A DNA stretch of 64,000 bases from Chitinophaga cymbidii (GTDB taxonomy: Bacteria; Bacteroidota; Bacteroidia; Chitinophagales; Chitinophagaceae): contig NZ_BKAU01000002.1 of the NCBI RefSeq assembly GCF_007992715.1, positions 620,001-684,000 of the forward strand, read 5' to 3'. Each line of letters opens with the position of its first letter. The stretch's first letter is position 1. Below are positions 22,917-31,966 of this stretch, piece by piece. The translations under genes and the position numbers were made by a program. Below the pieces are notes generated by a model. It did no database searches, had not been told where the DNA came from, and worked only from the letters and a program-made list of their open reading frames with translations.

Positions 22917-24611
22917 TTATCTTATCAGGGTAACCGTGCCCTGTTTCTTGTAATACTTCAGGTTCAGCACATCCTCATACTCCACGATCCACACGTAAGT
23001 ACCCATGTCCGCCGGCGTGCCTTTCACCTTGCCATTCCATGCCACACCGGGATCGGTGGTAAAGAAGATGAACTCGCCCCAGCGGTTATAAATGCTCAGC
23101 TTGTATTTGCCCAGCATGCACCGGTAACGGGGCCTGAAAATATCGTTCAGCCCGTCGCCATTAGGCGTGAAGGCCGTGGGGAAGTACATGGAGCAGTTGC
23201 AATCCTGGTAATAGATGTTCACGCTGTCCGTTGCGCGGCCGCAGACATTATTGGCCACGATGGCGTATACGCCGGGTTGGGTAACGGTGAATGTGGGGAC
23301 GGAGGTGCTGTCCTGCCACTTGAAATTCGTTCCCGCTCCGCGCGGCGTCAATACCAGCGTTTCAGCAAAACATAAAGTAGAATCCTCGCCAAGCGTTACC
23401 CGCAGCGTATCCTGGAAGTCCACACGGATCGTATCAAATTCCACGCAGCGCCCGATCTGTACCCGCACGCTGTAATACCCCGTGCTGTCCACATGATACG
23501 TCGCCTGGTCGGAGCCGTCCTGCCAGAGGTAATTGCCGGTGCCGTGGTCGGCGGACAGCACAAGGAAGTTCGGATAGCAGAGCGTGGTATCGTTGCCGAG
23601 GCTGAAATCCCGCAGGCGGCTGTATTGCACGCCGATGGTATCCAGCACGTCGCAAATGCCGTTGATGGTCACAAACACCGCGAAATCCCCGTTCCTGTTC
23701 ACGGTCACGCGCGGCACGGTAGGCCCGTGCGTCCACTGGTAGGCGGTGGCTTCGGGGCGGAATGCGTCCAGCAGCACGGTTTCACCGGGACAAAGCAATG
23801 TATCGGGGCCAAGACTGAACGGGTAAGGCGTGCCGGTGAAATTGATCGTCACCTGGTCCGTGTACGTGCCGCAACCCGCTACGGTGGCTTCTACGGTATA
23901 GGTGCCGCCCGGATCAGTGGCTACGATAGTGGGACTGGTTTCGCCGGTGTTCCAGATATAGGTGGCGTTCTGGGCCGTGGCGTCCAGCGTCAGCAGTTCA
24001 CCGGTGCACATGGTGCGGTCAGGGCCGAGATCGATGTCAGGGATCGGGGAGTAGAATACGTTCACCGAATCGTTGATGCGGCAGCCATTGACCGCTACTT
24101 TATACGTGCCCATTTCTGTAACGGTGAACTCGTGTGTGCCCGGCACGGTATCTTCGAGGTAGTACCAGGTGTAGGTGGCGCCGGGGATCTCGGGCACGGT
24201 GAGCACGGTGGTGGCGTTCTCGCAAAGCGTCAAATCCCGGGGCCCCATGTCATACACCACCGGGTCTACGATATCGATGGTAGTGGTGGTAATATCTTCC
24301 ACGCCGCCGCGGTACACTTTCAGCGTAATGGTATAAGTGCCGGCCGTTCCGTAATAATAGGCAGCGCCTTCAATGCGGTCGGAAGAATCTGCCTCCACCG
24401 CCGGAGGATCAATGAAATACCATTTTACCGAATCGATGGTGGTGATATCGTCTGTGATGATAAATTTTACGGAATCATTGGAGCAGGTGGTATTGTAAGT
24501 AAAATTGGTCAGTAAAGGGCGTAGTCCGGCTGCTTTTGAGCTATAGGATGTCATCAGCAGGAGAACCAGGATAAGTGCTGGAAGCGAGGTCAGGCTTTTC
24601 TTCGGAACCAT
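22917..24611 (-). CDS. Secreted PKD/Ig-like repeat protein with T9SS type B C-terminal domain
   Basis: A 564-residue secreted protein. A signal peptide (residues 1-28) is followed by a PKD-like domain and then about five Ig/PKD-like units, each opening with a variant of LGPDxTLC followed by a statement such as LLLDA or LVLSA. The C-terminal 90 residues are the gliding-motility-associated domain: CNCSMYFPTAFTPNGDGLNDIFRP, YKLSIYNRWGEFIF and GTYVWIVEY. That domain is the type B sorting signal of the type IX secretion system, so the protein is exported across the outer membrane and probably held at the cell surface. Such proteins act as adhesins or matrix components; no enzyme domain is visible. 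Confidence 0.9.
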   Translation of the reverse strand: MVPKKSLTSLPALILVLLLMTSYSSKAAGLRPLLTNFTYNTTCSNDSVKFIITDDITTIDSVKWYFIDPPAVEADSSDRIEGAAYYYGTAGTYTITLKVYRGGVEDITTTTIDIVDPVVYDMGPRDLTLCENATTVLTVPEIPGATYTWYYLEDTVPGTHEFTVTEMGTYKVAVNGCRINDSVNVFYSPIPDIDLGPDRTMCTGELLTLDATAQNATYIWNTGETSPTIVATDPGGTYTVEATVAGCGTYTDQVTINFTGTPYPFSLGPDTLLCPGETVLLDAFRPEATAYQWTHGPTVPRVTVNRNGDFAVFVTINGICDVLDTIGVQYSRLRDFSLGNDTTLCYPNFLVLSADHGTGNYLWQDGSDQATYHVDSTGYYSVRVQIGRCVEFDTIRVDFQDTLRVTLGEDSTLCFAETLVLTPRGAGTNFKWQDSTSVPTFTVTQPGVYAIVANNVCGRATDSVNIYYQDCNCSMYFPTAFTPNGDGLNDIFRPRYRCMLGKYKLSIYNRWGEFIFFTTDPGVAWNGKVKGTPADMGTYVWIVEYEDVLNLKYYKKQGTVTLIR

Positions 24612-24743
24612 GGTGGCACTAAATTAATAGAAATATTGATATGTAGAATGTTTTTAATAAAATAATTAATGGGGATTTAAAGCACGGGGAACTGATCAAC
24701 CTGATTAAAAACGGAGGGGGATCAACAATAGTATCCGGCGGTT

Positions 24744-24767
24744 AAAAAAAATGCTGTTAGCACAGCA
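24744..24767 (-). terminator. Terminator downstream of the rluD-type gene
   Basis: On the minus strand TGCTGT and ACAGCA (24767-24752) form a 6-bp stem with a GCTA loop, followed by A and then T residues (24751-24744). It is a short stem but has a good T-run. It lies between the pseudouridine synthase stop at 24880 and the T9SS gene start at 24611. Confidence 0.55.
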
Positions 24768-24782
24768 AAGAGAGGTGCGGAC

Positions 24783-24858
24783 TGTGGTGGCGCCCGCAAC
24801 GTGCGCAGTCTCGCCACAGATCGCCGGCAGCGTACGCAGCCTCACCACAGATCGCCGG
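24783..24858. repeat. Two 24-bp tandem repeats with an inverted partner
   Basis: A 24-bp unit beginning CGCAG and ending CACAGATCGCCGG occurs at 24804-24827 and 24835-24858 with two mismatches, a period of 31 bases. CTGTGGTG at 24783-24790 is the exact inverse of CACCACAG at 24843-24850, so the block can also fold into a long hairpin. It is GC-rich within an otherwise AT-rich intergenic region, suggesting a small dispersed repeat element. Confidence 0.6.
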
Positions 24859-24879
24859 TATCCGCTGCGCAATGAATTT

Positions 24880-25944
24880 TCAATCATCCTCCCGGCGTTT
24901 GTACCTCCTCCACTTTTCCAGCACGGCGGTAAAATCGGCGGGCAATTCACTTTCAAACATCATCGGCTGGCGCGTGCGCGGATGAATGAACCCCAACGTC
25001 TGCGCGTGCAGCGCATGACGCGGCATGATCTCGAAGCAGTTGTCTACAAACTGTTTATATTTCGCGAAGATGGTGCCTTTCACAATGCGGTCGCCGCCGT
25101 AAGTATCGTCGTTGAAAAGGGAATGCCCGATGTGCTGCATGTGCACCCTGATCTGGTGCGTACGGCCGGTTTCCAGCTTGCAGGCGATGAGGGTCACGTA
25201 GTTGAAGCGTTCCAGCACCTCGTAATGCGTGATCGCTTCCTTGCCATGCTCTCCGTCCGGGTAAGCGTCCATGATCTTGCGGAACCGCTGGTGGCGGCCC
25301 ACATGGGCGATCACCGTGCCTTCCTCTTCCTCGAAATCTCCCCATACCAGGGCCATGTACCGGCGTTGCACGGTATGATCGAAGAACTGCTTCGCCAGGT
25401 CGGTCATCGCTTTTTCGGATTTAGCCACTACCAGCAGGCCGCTGGTATTTTTATCGATGCGGTGCACCAGCCCGAAGCGGGGAATGGCGGGCTCGGTGGC
25501 TTTTTCCTTGTCATCGCCGAGATGCCATGCCAGTGCGTTCACGAGGGTGCCGTTGGGGTTTCCGCAACCGGGATGCACCACCATGCCCGGTGGCTTGTTG
25601 ATGATCATGATGTCCTCATCTTCATACACGATGTTCAGCGGAATATTTTCCGGTATGATCTCCGTGCTGTCCGGGCTTTTGGTGGAATACACGATGAGGC
25701 GGTCCAGCGGGCGCACCTTGTAGTTGGACTTCACGGGCTTGTCGTTCACCAGCACCATGCCGGCTTCGATGGCGTGCTGCACCTTGCTGCGGGTAGCGCC
25801 TTCAATACGGTGCTGGATGAACTTGTCGATGCGCAGGGGCTCCTGGCCCTTGTCCACCACCAGGTTCACCCTTTCGTACAGTTCCTCGCTGCCTTCGCCG
25901 TTGTCCAGCTCATCTTCCAGTTCCTGCAATTGGTCGTCGCTCAT
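24880..25944 (-). CDS. RluA/RluD-family pseudouridine synthase
   Basis: A 354-residue synthase. An S4 RNA-binding domain sits at about residues 30-90 (LRIDKFIQHRIEGATRSKVQHAIEAGMVLVND), followed by the catalytic domain with GLVHRIDKNTSGLLVVAKS, whose Asp attacks the uridine base. RluD-like enzymes modify 23S rRNA helix 69; other family members act on tRNA, so the substrate is probable rather than proven. The ATG at 25944 (MSDDQLQ) is preferred to a TTG at 25962, because the TTG overlaps the promoter box on this strand. Divergent from lipB. Confidence 0.92.
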   Translation of the reverse strand: MSDDQLQELEDELDNGEGSEELYERVNLVVDKGQEPLRIDKFIQHRIEGATRSKVQHAIEAGMVLVNDKPVKSNYKVRPLDRLIVYSTKSPDSTEIIPENIPLNIVYEDEDIMIINKPPGMVVHPGCGNPNGTLVNALAWHLGDDKEKATEPAIPRFGLVHRIDKNTSGLLVVAKSEKAMTDLAKQFFDHTVQRRYMALVWGDFEEEEGTVIAHVGRHQRFRKIMDAYPDGEHGKEAITHYEVLERFNYVTLIACKLETGRTHQIRVHMQHIGHSLFNDDTYGGDRIVKGTIFAKYKQFVDNCFEIMPRHALHAQTLGFIHPRTRQPMMFESELPADFTAVLEKWRRYKRREDD

Positions 25945-25957
25945 CGGTAAAAATTTT

Positions 25958-25986
25958 TGCAAAGATAGCTTATAGTTATCTTTGCA
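25958..25986. promoter_or_regulatory. Symmetrical divergent promoter of the rluD-type gene and lipB
   Basis: TGCAAAGATA at 25958-25967 and TATCTTTGCA at 25977-25986 are perfect inverse copies separated by nine bases. Read outward, each is a TATCTTTG -7 box, one for the minus-strand synthase (start 25944) and one for lipB (start 25992). The two polymerases would compete for nearly the same DNA. Confidence 0.6.
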
Positions 25987-25991
25987 GACGA

Positions 25992-26768
25992 ATGAAACAG
26001 CAGATCAGGGTCAATGATATAGGACTGGCGCCGTACCAGGCTGCCTGGGACTACCAGGAACGGTTATTACAGGAGAGTCTGCAAAGGAAGGCCGCCCTGC
26101 GTAACGGCGCGGCGGAAGGGGCGATTCGCCCTGCCCATCACCTGCTTTTTTGCGAGCATCCGCCCGTATATACATTAGGCAAAAGCGGCCAGCAGGAACA
26201 CCTGCTGATCAACCGTGTGCAGCTGGAAGAAAAAGGCATCCAGTTCGCGCAGACCAACAGGGGCGGGGATATTACCTTTCATGGGCCGGGACAGATCGTG
26301 GGTTACCCGATCATAGACCTGGAGCAGTTCTTTACGGACATCGGGAAATACCTGCGTTTCCTGGAGGAAGTGATCATCCGTGTGCTGGCGGATTACGGCC
26401 TGCAGGGCGCGCGCTCCAAAGGTGAAACGGGCGTGTGGCTGGAGCCGGACGTGCCGGGCCGCGCCAGGAAGATCTGCGCGATGGGCGTGCGGTGCAGCCG
26501 CTGGGTGACCATGCATGGTTTCGCCATCAACATCAATACGGATATGAATTATTTCGATCATATCGTGGCCTGCGGTATTGCGGACAAAGCGGTGACTTCC
26601 CTGCAGCAGGAATTGGGGAGGGCAGTTCCTTTAGAGGAAGTGAAAGGGAAGATCAGCCGGTATTTTGGCGAGGTGTTCGATGCGGAGATGATTACGACCG
26701 GTAATTCAACGGAATATACAGATTCCACTTCTCCAGCAGCTTCCCGTTCTCATAGATCTCAAAATTGA
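25992..26768 (+). CDS. lipB: Lipoyl (octanoyl) transferase LipB
   Basis: A 258-residue octanoyltransferase that moves the octanoyl chain from acyl carrier protein to lipoyl domains. Visible motifs: HHLLFCEHPPVYTLGKSGQ, the RGGDITFHGPGQIVGYPI signature, the catalytic Lys in ARKICAMGVRCSRWVTMHGFAIN and the catalytic Cys in HIVACGIADKAVTS. After the usual end of the fold (FGEVFDAEM) there is a 25-residue tail rich in Ser, Thr and Arg. The tail is encoded on DNA that is the antisense of the last 77 bases of the convergent gene at 26692-27390. The promoter is the symmetrical box at 25958-25986, only seven bases away. Confidence 0.94.
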   Translation: MKQQIRVNDIGLAPYQAAWDYQERLLQESLQRKAALRNGAAEGAIRPAHHLLFCEHPPVYTLGKSGQQEHLLINRVQLEEKGIQFAQTNRGGDITFHGPGQIVGYPIIDLEQFFTDIGKYLRFLEEVIIRVLADYGLQGARSKGETGVWLEPDVPGRARKICAMGVRCSRWVTMHGFAININTDMNYFDHIVACGIADKAVTSLQQELGRAVPLEEVKGKISRYFGEVFDAEMITTGNSTEYTDSTSPAASRSHRSQN

Positions 26769-27390
26769 ACCAGCCGGCATGCATGAAAATCGCCTTTTCC
26801 AGTATCAGGAAAGGTTCTACAACCTGCTCCACCTCAAACAGAAAAGTGCCGCTCGGTTCAAAGAATTTCACATTGTATTTTTTCTTCGGCGCTTCCGGTA
26901 AACGGATGTTCACATTGCCGTCTGCCGTCGTGTAGATGTAGTTGGACGGCTTCCAGGGTATCACTTCTTCTTTGGAGGGATTCAGGTTGGCGATGTCGCT
27001 GGCGCTCAGTTTAGCACCGGCGTTGATCGTTGAATCCGCCACCGCCAGCACCGTTTTGCTGTACAGGTAACGGTTGTTGTTCATGAGGATGAACAGGCGG
27101 TAATAGTTCCTTCCAGGCAACGGTTTATTGTCCAGGTAGGCATTACGGCTGCTGCCGGGATTGGAAGCGTATCCGATGGTGGTGAAGTTCAGCACGCTGT
27201 CCAGCGAGCGCTGAATACCGATCTGCACGGCGTTCGGGAAACCGGATATCCATTCCAGCTGGATCTTTCCCGTCTGGATCAATGCTGAAAAGTCCGGCAA
27301 TACCGGCGGCGTATATTCCTGTGCCTTTGCGGCGCCGGATGCGATGGATAATATAACGATGATAATAAGGTTTCTGACAATCTGCTTCAT
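26692..27390 (-). CDS. Secreted protein of unknown function, fibronectin III-like
   Basis: A 232-residue protein with a signal peptide (MKQIVRNLIIIVILSIASGAAKAQ). The first 120 mature residues look like a fibronectin type III-type fold (IQLEWISGF, IQRSLDSVLNFTTIGY, GRNYYRLFI, the pattern of extracellular Bacteroidota modules). The C-terminal 60 residues (YNVKFFEPSGTFLFEVEQV, FNFEIYENGKLLEKW) resemble but do not clearly match a sorting domain. I do not recognise a function. The ATG at 27390 is chosen over 27453 because it opens the signal peptide; a TATATTTG box on this strand lies at 27431-27424. The 3' end overlaps lipB by 77 bases. Confidence 0.7.
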   Translation of the reverse strand: MKQIVRNLIIIVILSIASGAAKAQEYTPPVLPDFSALIQTGKIQLEWISGFPNAVQIGIQRSLDSVLNFTTIGYASNPGSSRNAYLDNKPLPGRNYYRLFILMNNNRYLYSKTVLAVADSTINAGAKLSASDIANLNPSKEEVIPWKPSNYIYTTADGNVNIRLPEAPKKKYNVKFFEPSGTFLFEVEQVVEPFLILEKAIFMHAGWFNFEIYENGKLLEKWNLYIPLNYRS

Positions 27391-27443
27391 ACAGTAAATC
27401 CGTTCTCTTAGTTGGCGAAAGTACAAATATACGTTGCCGCGCT

Positions 27444-28304
27444 TTAAAAGCATAGAACGCCGGGGGGCAAAGAATCATTGCCCTGCAATCCGCCGGAATG
27501 GATGAGCAGCAAACGGCTGTTGGGCGGGAAGTAGGATTGTTCCAGCAGTTGTTGCACGGCGGATACCATTTTCCCGGTATACACCTGGTCTGTGGGGATG
27601 CCGGTTTGCCGGTAGAAATCGTTCATGGCGGCGAACAGCCGGGGGCTGGTCTTGCCGTAACCGCCTTCGTGGAATTGATGGAGGATGGTCCAGTTGCTTG
27701 TTTCGGGGGAAGTGAGTAGCGCTTGTGTTTCTTCGTACAGGGAGGTGGCGTTTTTGAGGACGGAGATGCCGGTGACCGGACGTTCCGTTGCATTTACCAG
27801 CCCCGCAAGCATGGTTCCCGTGCCCACCGCGCAAATGATATGTGAAAAGCCCATTGTATCGGCGAGCGACAATATTTCCCCGCAACCTTTTGCCCCAAGG
27901 GCATTATGCCCGCCTTCCGGTATCATATAAGCATCCGGGAAAGCGCTTGCATCCTTCAGCCGGTAGGCTTCCCGGCTCACGAACACCAGTTCCATGCCGA
28001 GGCTGGCCGCGCGTTGCAGCGTGTGGCTGAGCACCGCGGGTTTTTCGCCCCGGATGATGCCCGTGCAGGGGATGCCCCGCATTTCGCAGGCCGCCGCTGT
28101 GGCTATGATATGATTGGAGTAAGCGCCGCCGAAAGTGACCACCGGTCTGCCTGCCGCGGCTTCCAGGTTGTATTTCAGCTTGAACCACTTGTTGCCGGAA
28201 ACGACGGGATGAATACGGTCCAGACGCAACGTGGCCGCCTGTATGTCCGCAGGCAGCCATGTTGTATGAAAAGGTTGCAATATTTCCTCAGTAGAAAAGC
28301 GCAT
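27444..28304 (-). CDS. PLP-dependent ACC deaminase/D-cysteine desulfhydrase family enzyme
   Basis: A 286-residue tryptophan-synthase-beta-fold enzyme. The PLP lysine is in SGNKWFKLKYNLEAA, followed by the phosphate- and cofactor-binding VTFGGAYSNHIIATAAACEMRGI and the second glycine loop ICAVGTGTMLAGLV. Members are 1-aminocyclopropane-1-carboxylate deaminases or D-cysteine desulfhydrases; most bacterial copies with this annotation act on D-cysteine or related amino acids. The exact substrate is not decidable here. Its start overlaps the 3' end of the hexosaminidase gene by 17 bases, so it is co-transcribed with that gene although no metabolic link is clear. Confidence 0.88.
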   Translation of the reverse strand: MRFSTEEILQPFHTTWLPADIQAATLRLDRIHPVVSGNKWFKLKYNLEAAAGRPVVTFGGAYSNHIIATAAACEMRGIPCTGIIRGEKPAVLSHTLQRAASLGMELVFVSREAYRLKDASAFPDAYMIPEGGHNALGAKGCGEILSLADTMGFSHIICAVGTGTMLAGLVNATERPVTGISVLKNATSLYEETQALLTSPETSNWTILHQFHEGGYGKTSPRLFAAMNDFYRQTGIPTDQVYTGKMVSAVQQLLEQSYFPPNSRLLLIHSGGLQGNDSLPPGVLCF

Positions 28305-30546
28305 TCCGCAAGTTAATGCTTTGTTTGCCTTTCAGCCCGGCGGTGACTTGCAGGGTTTGATCGCCGCCCACATCAAAGTAAGATACGCGGATGCGGTGGA
28401 ATCCTTTTCGCAGGGGTATCAGCGCGCTTTTGGCGGTGGGCGCATGCTCCCCGTCGTTGTCCACCACTACTTCGTCACCGATCATCAGCATGGAGCCGTC
28501 ATCTGAATTGGTAGTGAACTCGTACAGGCCATCCTGGTCTATTTTGATATAGCCGTCGAAACGCACGCCGAAAGCAGGTTTCGCGATGAACGGACGAATG
28601 GAGAAAGACGGCATCACGCCCGTAGTATCCGCTTTGCCGCTGATGTTCTTCGCGCTGCTGAAGCTGCGGTAGAATGCTTCGAAGCGGAGGCCCGGTGTGG
28701 AAGGATGTACATTCGCCGCGGTCTTATAACTCTTACGGGTATACGTAGCGGTATGCACCCGGCTTTGCCTTCCCGATGCGGTGATCACGAGGCATTTCAC
28801 CACAACGGTGCCGTTGGCGGGCGGTGTTACGATGAACGGTCTTGTATATTTCGGGCTGCTGGCCGTGGGCTCGCTGCCGTTCGTGGTATAGCGGATGGTA
28901 GCGCCTTTTACCGGCGCTTTCAGTGCTACGGTGGTGTTGGCGCCGGTGATCACCATGTCTTCCAGGCCAATAGGGGCCGGGATGCGGAAAGCCACATCGC
29001 GTTCATCCAGCGCGGCGAGCGCGGTAGGCAGTTTGGAAGTGAATTTTGCATAGTTCTTTTTACGCGCCGGGCTCCAGGTGATCTCGGACAGCGCGAGTGC
29101 GCGCGGCCAGGTGAAATAGTCCACTTTCTCCGGGTTGGGCAGGTATTCGGACCACACGTTCCCCTGCACGCCCTTGATATATTTTTGTTCCTCCGGCGTG
29201 AGGGAAGCGGGGTAAGGCTCGTAGCTGTACACCTTTTCCAGCGGGAGGTATCCGCCAATGCCCACCGGTTCCCCGGCGGGATCGGCCTGGTGGTAGTCGA
29301 GGTAGAGGTACGTGTTGGGCGTCATGATCACATCGTGCTTTTGCTTTGCCGCCGCGATGCCGCCGTTCTCGCCGCGCCAGCTCATCACGGTGGCGTTGGG
29401 AGCAAGGCCGCCTTCCAGTATCTCATCCCAGCCGATGATGCGGCGGCCTTTGGTGGCGAGGAATTTTTCCATCCGCTGAATGAAATAGCTCTGCAGCTCG
29501 TGTTCATCTTTCAGGCCGAGGGCCTTGATACGCGCCTGGCACTTCGGGCAGGCTTTCCAGCGGTCTTTCGGGCATTCATCTCCCCCGATATGAATGTACT
29601 CGCCGGGGAAAAGCGGGAGCACTTCTTCCAGCACATCCTCCAGAAAAGAAAATACAGAATCGTTCCCCGCGCAATACACTTCTTTATGTACGCCCCATTT
29701 GGTGGATACTTCATACGGACCGCCGGTACACCCGAGGTAAGGATATGCCGCCAGCGCCGCCTGCGCATGGCCCGGCATTTCAATCTCCGGTATCACGGTG
29801 ATATGCCGCGCTTTGGCATAGGCTACCACGTCTTTCACTTCTTCCTGGGTGTAGAACCCGCCGTAGGGCGTACCGTCCTGCTTGTTGTCACGCCCGTGGC
29901 CCACCGGTGTGGAAGCGCGCCGGGAAGCGATGGATTGCAGCTTCGGATATTTTTTGATCTCGATGCGCCAGCCCTGGTCTTCCGTCAGATGCCAGTGAAA
30001 GCGGTTGAGCTTGTAATGGGCCATCACGTCGATGAATTTTTTGATGTAATCCACCGGGTAAAGATAGCGGCCTACGTCCAGCATCAGCCCGCGATAGGCA
30101 AAGCGCGGTTCGTCCTTGATGAGCACACCGGGCACGGAGATCTTGTTCTTTACAACGCCATGCAGCAGCTGCTCAAGGGTTTGTACGCCGTAGAACAGGC
30201 CGGCAGCGCGCCCCTGCAGCACAATCTTGTTTCTTGCCACTGTCAGCTGATATCCTTCTTTGGGCAATACCTTGTCTTCTGAAAATATCAGCGCGCTGTT
30301 GCGCATGGTGCCCTCCTGCAAAGAGAAGCCGTAGTTAGCCCGCAGGAAAACGTTGAACAGCTTCGCTGCTTCAGCGGCATCGTCGCTGTTGGAAAAGAAT
30401 TTTGTCTGAGGAGTGATCAGTACTTGTCCGGCTAAAGTCTGCACAGAAGAAGGTTCCGGTATAACAGCGATCACCGGCTGCGATTGCTGCGCAGCGCCTG
30501 TTAAAAAGGTGAGCGCGGCAACCGCACATAGGAGCGTTTTTTTCAT
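28288..30546 (-). CDS. Secreted GH20 beta-N-acetylhexosaminidase with PA14 domain
   Basis: A 752-residue exported glycosidase that removes terminal beta-linked GlcNAc or GalNAc. Signal peptide (1-19), GH20 N-terminal domain (about 25-145), then the TIM-barrel catalytic domain (150-510) with RGLMLDVGRYLYPVDYIKKFID, HWHLTEDQGWRIEIKKYPKL and the catalytic Asp-Glu pair in HIGGDECPKDRWKAC near residue 320. A chitobiase C-terminal-like sandwich (530-610, ATIRYTTNGSEPT) and a PA14 carbohydrate-binding domain (about 640-752, YEFTTNSDDGSMLMIGDEVVVDNDGEH) complete it. Follows the fucosidase by 22 bases on the same strand; together they would trim fucosylated glycans. Confidence 0.95.
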   Translation of the reverse strand: MKKTLLCAVAALTFLTGAAQQSQPVIAVIPEPSSVQTLAGQVLITPQTKFFSNSDDAAEAAKLFNVFLRANYGFSLQEGTMRNSALIFSEDKVLPKEGYQLTVARNKIVLQGRAAGLFYGVQTLEQLLHGVVKNKISVPGVLIKDEPRFAYRGLMLDVGRYLYPVDYIKKFIDVMAHYKLNRFHWHLTEDQGWRIEIKKYPKLQSIASRRASTPVGHGRDNKQDGTPYGGFYTQEEVKDVVAYAKARHITVIPEIEMPGHAQAALAAYPYLGCTGGPYEVSTKWGVHKEVYCAGNDSVFSFLEDVLEEVLPLFPGEYIHIGGDECPKDRWKACPKCQARIKALGLKDEHELQSYFIQRMEKFLATKGRRIIGWDEILEGGLAPNATVMSWRGENGGIAAAKQKHDVIMTPNTYLYLDYHQADPAGEPVGIGGYLPLEKVYSYEPYPASLTPEEQKYIKGVQGNVWSEYLPNPEKVDYFTWPRALALSEITWSPARKKNYAKFTSKLPTALAALDERDVAFRIPAPIGLEDMVITGANTTVALKAPVKGATIRYTTNGSEPTASSPKYTRPFIVTPPANGTVVVKCLVITASGRQSRVHTATYTRKSYKTAANVHPSTPGLRFEAFYRSFSSAKNISGKADTTGVMPSFSIRPFIAKPAFGVRFDGYIKIDQDGLYEFTTNSDDGSMLMIGDEVVVDNDGEHAPTAKSALIPLRKGFHRIRVSYFDVGGDQTLQVTAGLKGKQSINLRNALFY

Positions 30547-30568
30547 AAAATATCGATATATAGAATAA

Positions 30569-31906
30569 TTATCCGTTTAGTCCGCCTTTTCCGCGGTACA
30601 GCTTCACGGGCTTATCCAGCTTCAGTTCCAGCACGGTCATATATTCATCCTGCACATTGGCCGGCACCGGGATGTAAACAAGCCCCGGCACAGGGCTCCA
30701 GGATATCTTGCCTACGATCTTGTGCGTGAGCTTCGTTCCGTTGCCTACAACGGTGATATCCTTTATTTTGTTATCCAGCCCTTTTACCATGATCTGTCCG
30801 CTTACGTTGCCTGGAAGAAAAAGATAGAGGGTGGTGGAGTCTTTAGACATTGTGGTAGGCCCGTAAAAATGCCCCTGCGGGATGCCCGCCACCGTGTTGA
30901 AGATCGCGTTGGCATGTTTGCGGTTCCATTTGCCTAGCCCCTGCAGCACATGCACCTGCTGCGGCGGAATGGTGCCGTCCGCTTTCGGGCCGATGTCCAG
31001 CAGCATGTTGCCGCCGTTGCTGATGGCGTCCGCAAAGATGGTGATCACTTCATAGGGTGTTTTCCAGTTGGTATCTGCGGGCTGGTAACCCCAGTTGTTA
31101 TTGATGGTCATGCAGAGCTCCCACCAGTGGAACTGCGGACGCACCACAGGGAAATTCTGTTCCGGTGTATCATAATCGCCATAACCCGTGAGGCGGCCGT
31201 TGATGATGGTATTGGGGTTGTGGCCGGTGAGCATTTTGCGCACTTTTTCCGCTTCCCATTCTTCCGCGCTGTGTTCCCAGTCGCCATCGAACCACCATAG
31301 ATCGGGATTGAATTTCGTCATCACTTCCGCCATCTGGCCCTGGTAGAATTTTTTAAATTTCTCCCATCGCTGCGGCTGCTCCGCGATCTTGTAGCGCGAG
31401 CTGTCTTTCAGGAATCCCGGGTAATCCGGCGAGCTCCAGTCCAGCAGCGAAAAGTAAGCGCCCGCCTTGATGCCGTTCTTCCGCAAAGCGGTGAACAGGG
31501 GAGCGAGCACGTCTCTTTTGGCCGGTGTGCTTTTCACCGTGCTGAGTTTGTTGAATTTCGTGTTCCAGAGCGCAACGCCGTCGTGATGCTTGGTGGTGAC
31601 CACCGCGTACCGCGCGCCGGAGGCTTTGATGAGATCAGCCCAGGCCTGCGGATCATATCGTTCCGCGGTAAAGCCTTTCAGCTGGTCCATATAATCGGGA
31701 TAAGATATTTTTTTGTTGTAGAAGCTCCAGCTTTCGTCCACTCCTTTCACGGCATAAATGCCCCAATGGATGAAGATGCCGAGCTTGGCGTCTGCAAACC
31801 ATTGCATTTTAGACCGGATCTGCTCCGGGTCTGTTTTCTGCTGAGCCTGCGCGGACTGCATGCAATGCAGTACCATGGCTCCTGCCACTATCCACCTTTT
31901 CATCAT
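30569..31906 (-). CDS. Secreted GH29 alpha-L-fucosidase
   Basis: A 445-residue GH29 enzyme with a signal peptide (MMKRWIVAGAMVLHCMQSAQAQ). Family marks: LGIFIHWGIYAV, SGARYAVVTTKHHDGVALWN, GIKAGAYFSLLDWSSPDY, and the catalytic nucleophile Asp in LWWFDGDWEHSAEEW. NGGNMLLDIGPKADGTIPPQQ and a short C-terminal beta-sandwich region follow. It hydrolyses alpha-linked fucose from glycans outside the cytoplasm. The ATG at 31906 is chosen; an upstream TTG gives no better signal. First gene of a minus-strand run with the GH20 gene. A dyad at 31967-31986 may control it. Second copy of the family in the window after that at 43485. Confidence 0.95.
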   Translation of the reverse strand: MMKRWIVAGAMVLHCMQSAQAQQKTDPEQIRSKMQWFADAKLGIFIHWGIYAVKGVDESWSFYNKKISYPDYMDQLKGFTAERYDPQAWADLIKASGARYAVVTTKHHDGVALWNTKFNKLSTVKSTPAKRDVLAPLFTALRKNGIKAGAYFSLLDWSSPDYPGFLKDSSRYKIAEQPQRWEKFKKFYQGQMAEVMTKFNPDLWWFDGDWEHSAEEWEAEKVRKMLTGHNPNTIINGRLTGYGDYDTPEQNFPVVRPQFHWWELCMTINNNWGYQPADTNWKTPYEVITIFADAISNGGNMLLDIGPKADGTIPPQQVHVLQGLGKWNRKHANAIFNTVAGIPQGHFYGPTTMSKDSTTLYLFLPGNVSGQIMVKGLDNKIKDITVVGNGTKLTHKIVGKISWSPVPGLVYIPVPANVQDEYMTVLELKLDKPVKLYRGKGGLNG

Positions 31907-31966
31907 TTTAAACAAATTTTTATATCAATAAAGAGTATACAATAAACTACTTAAAAAAGTATAGTC

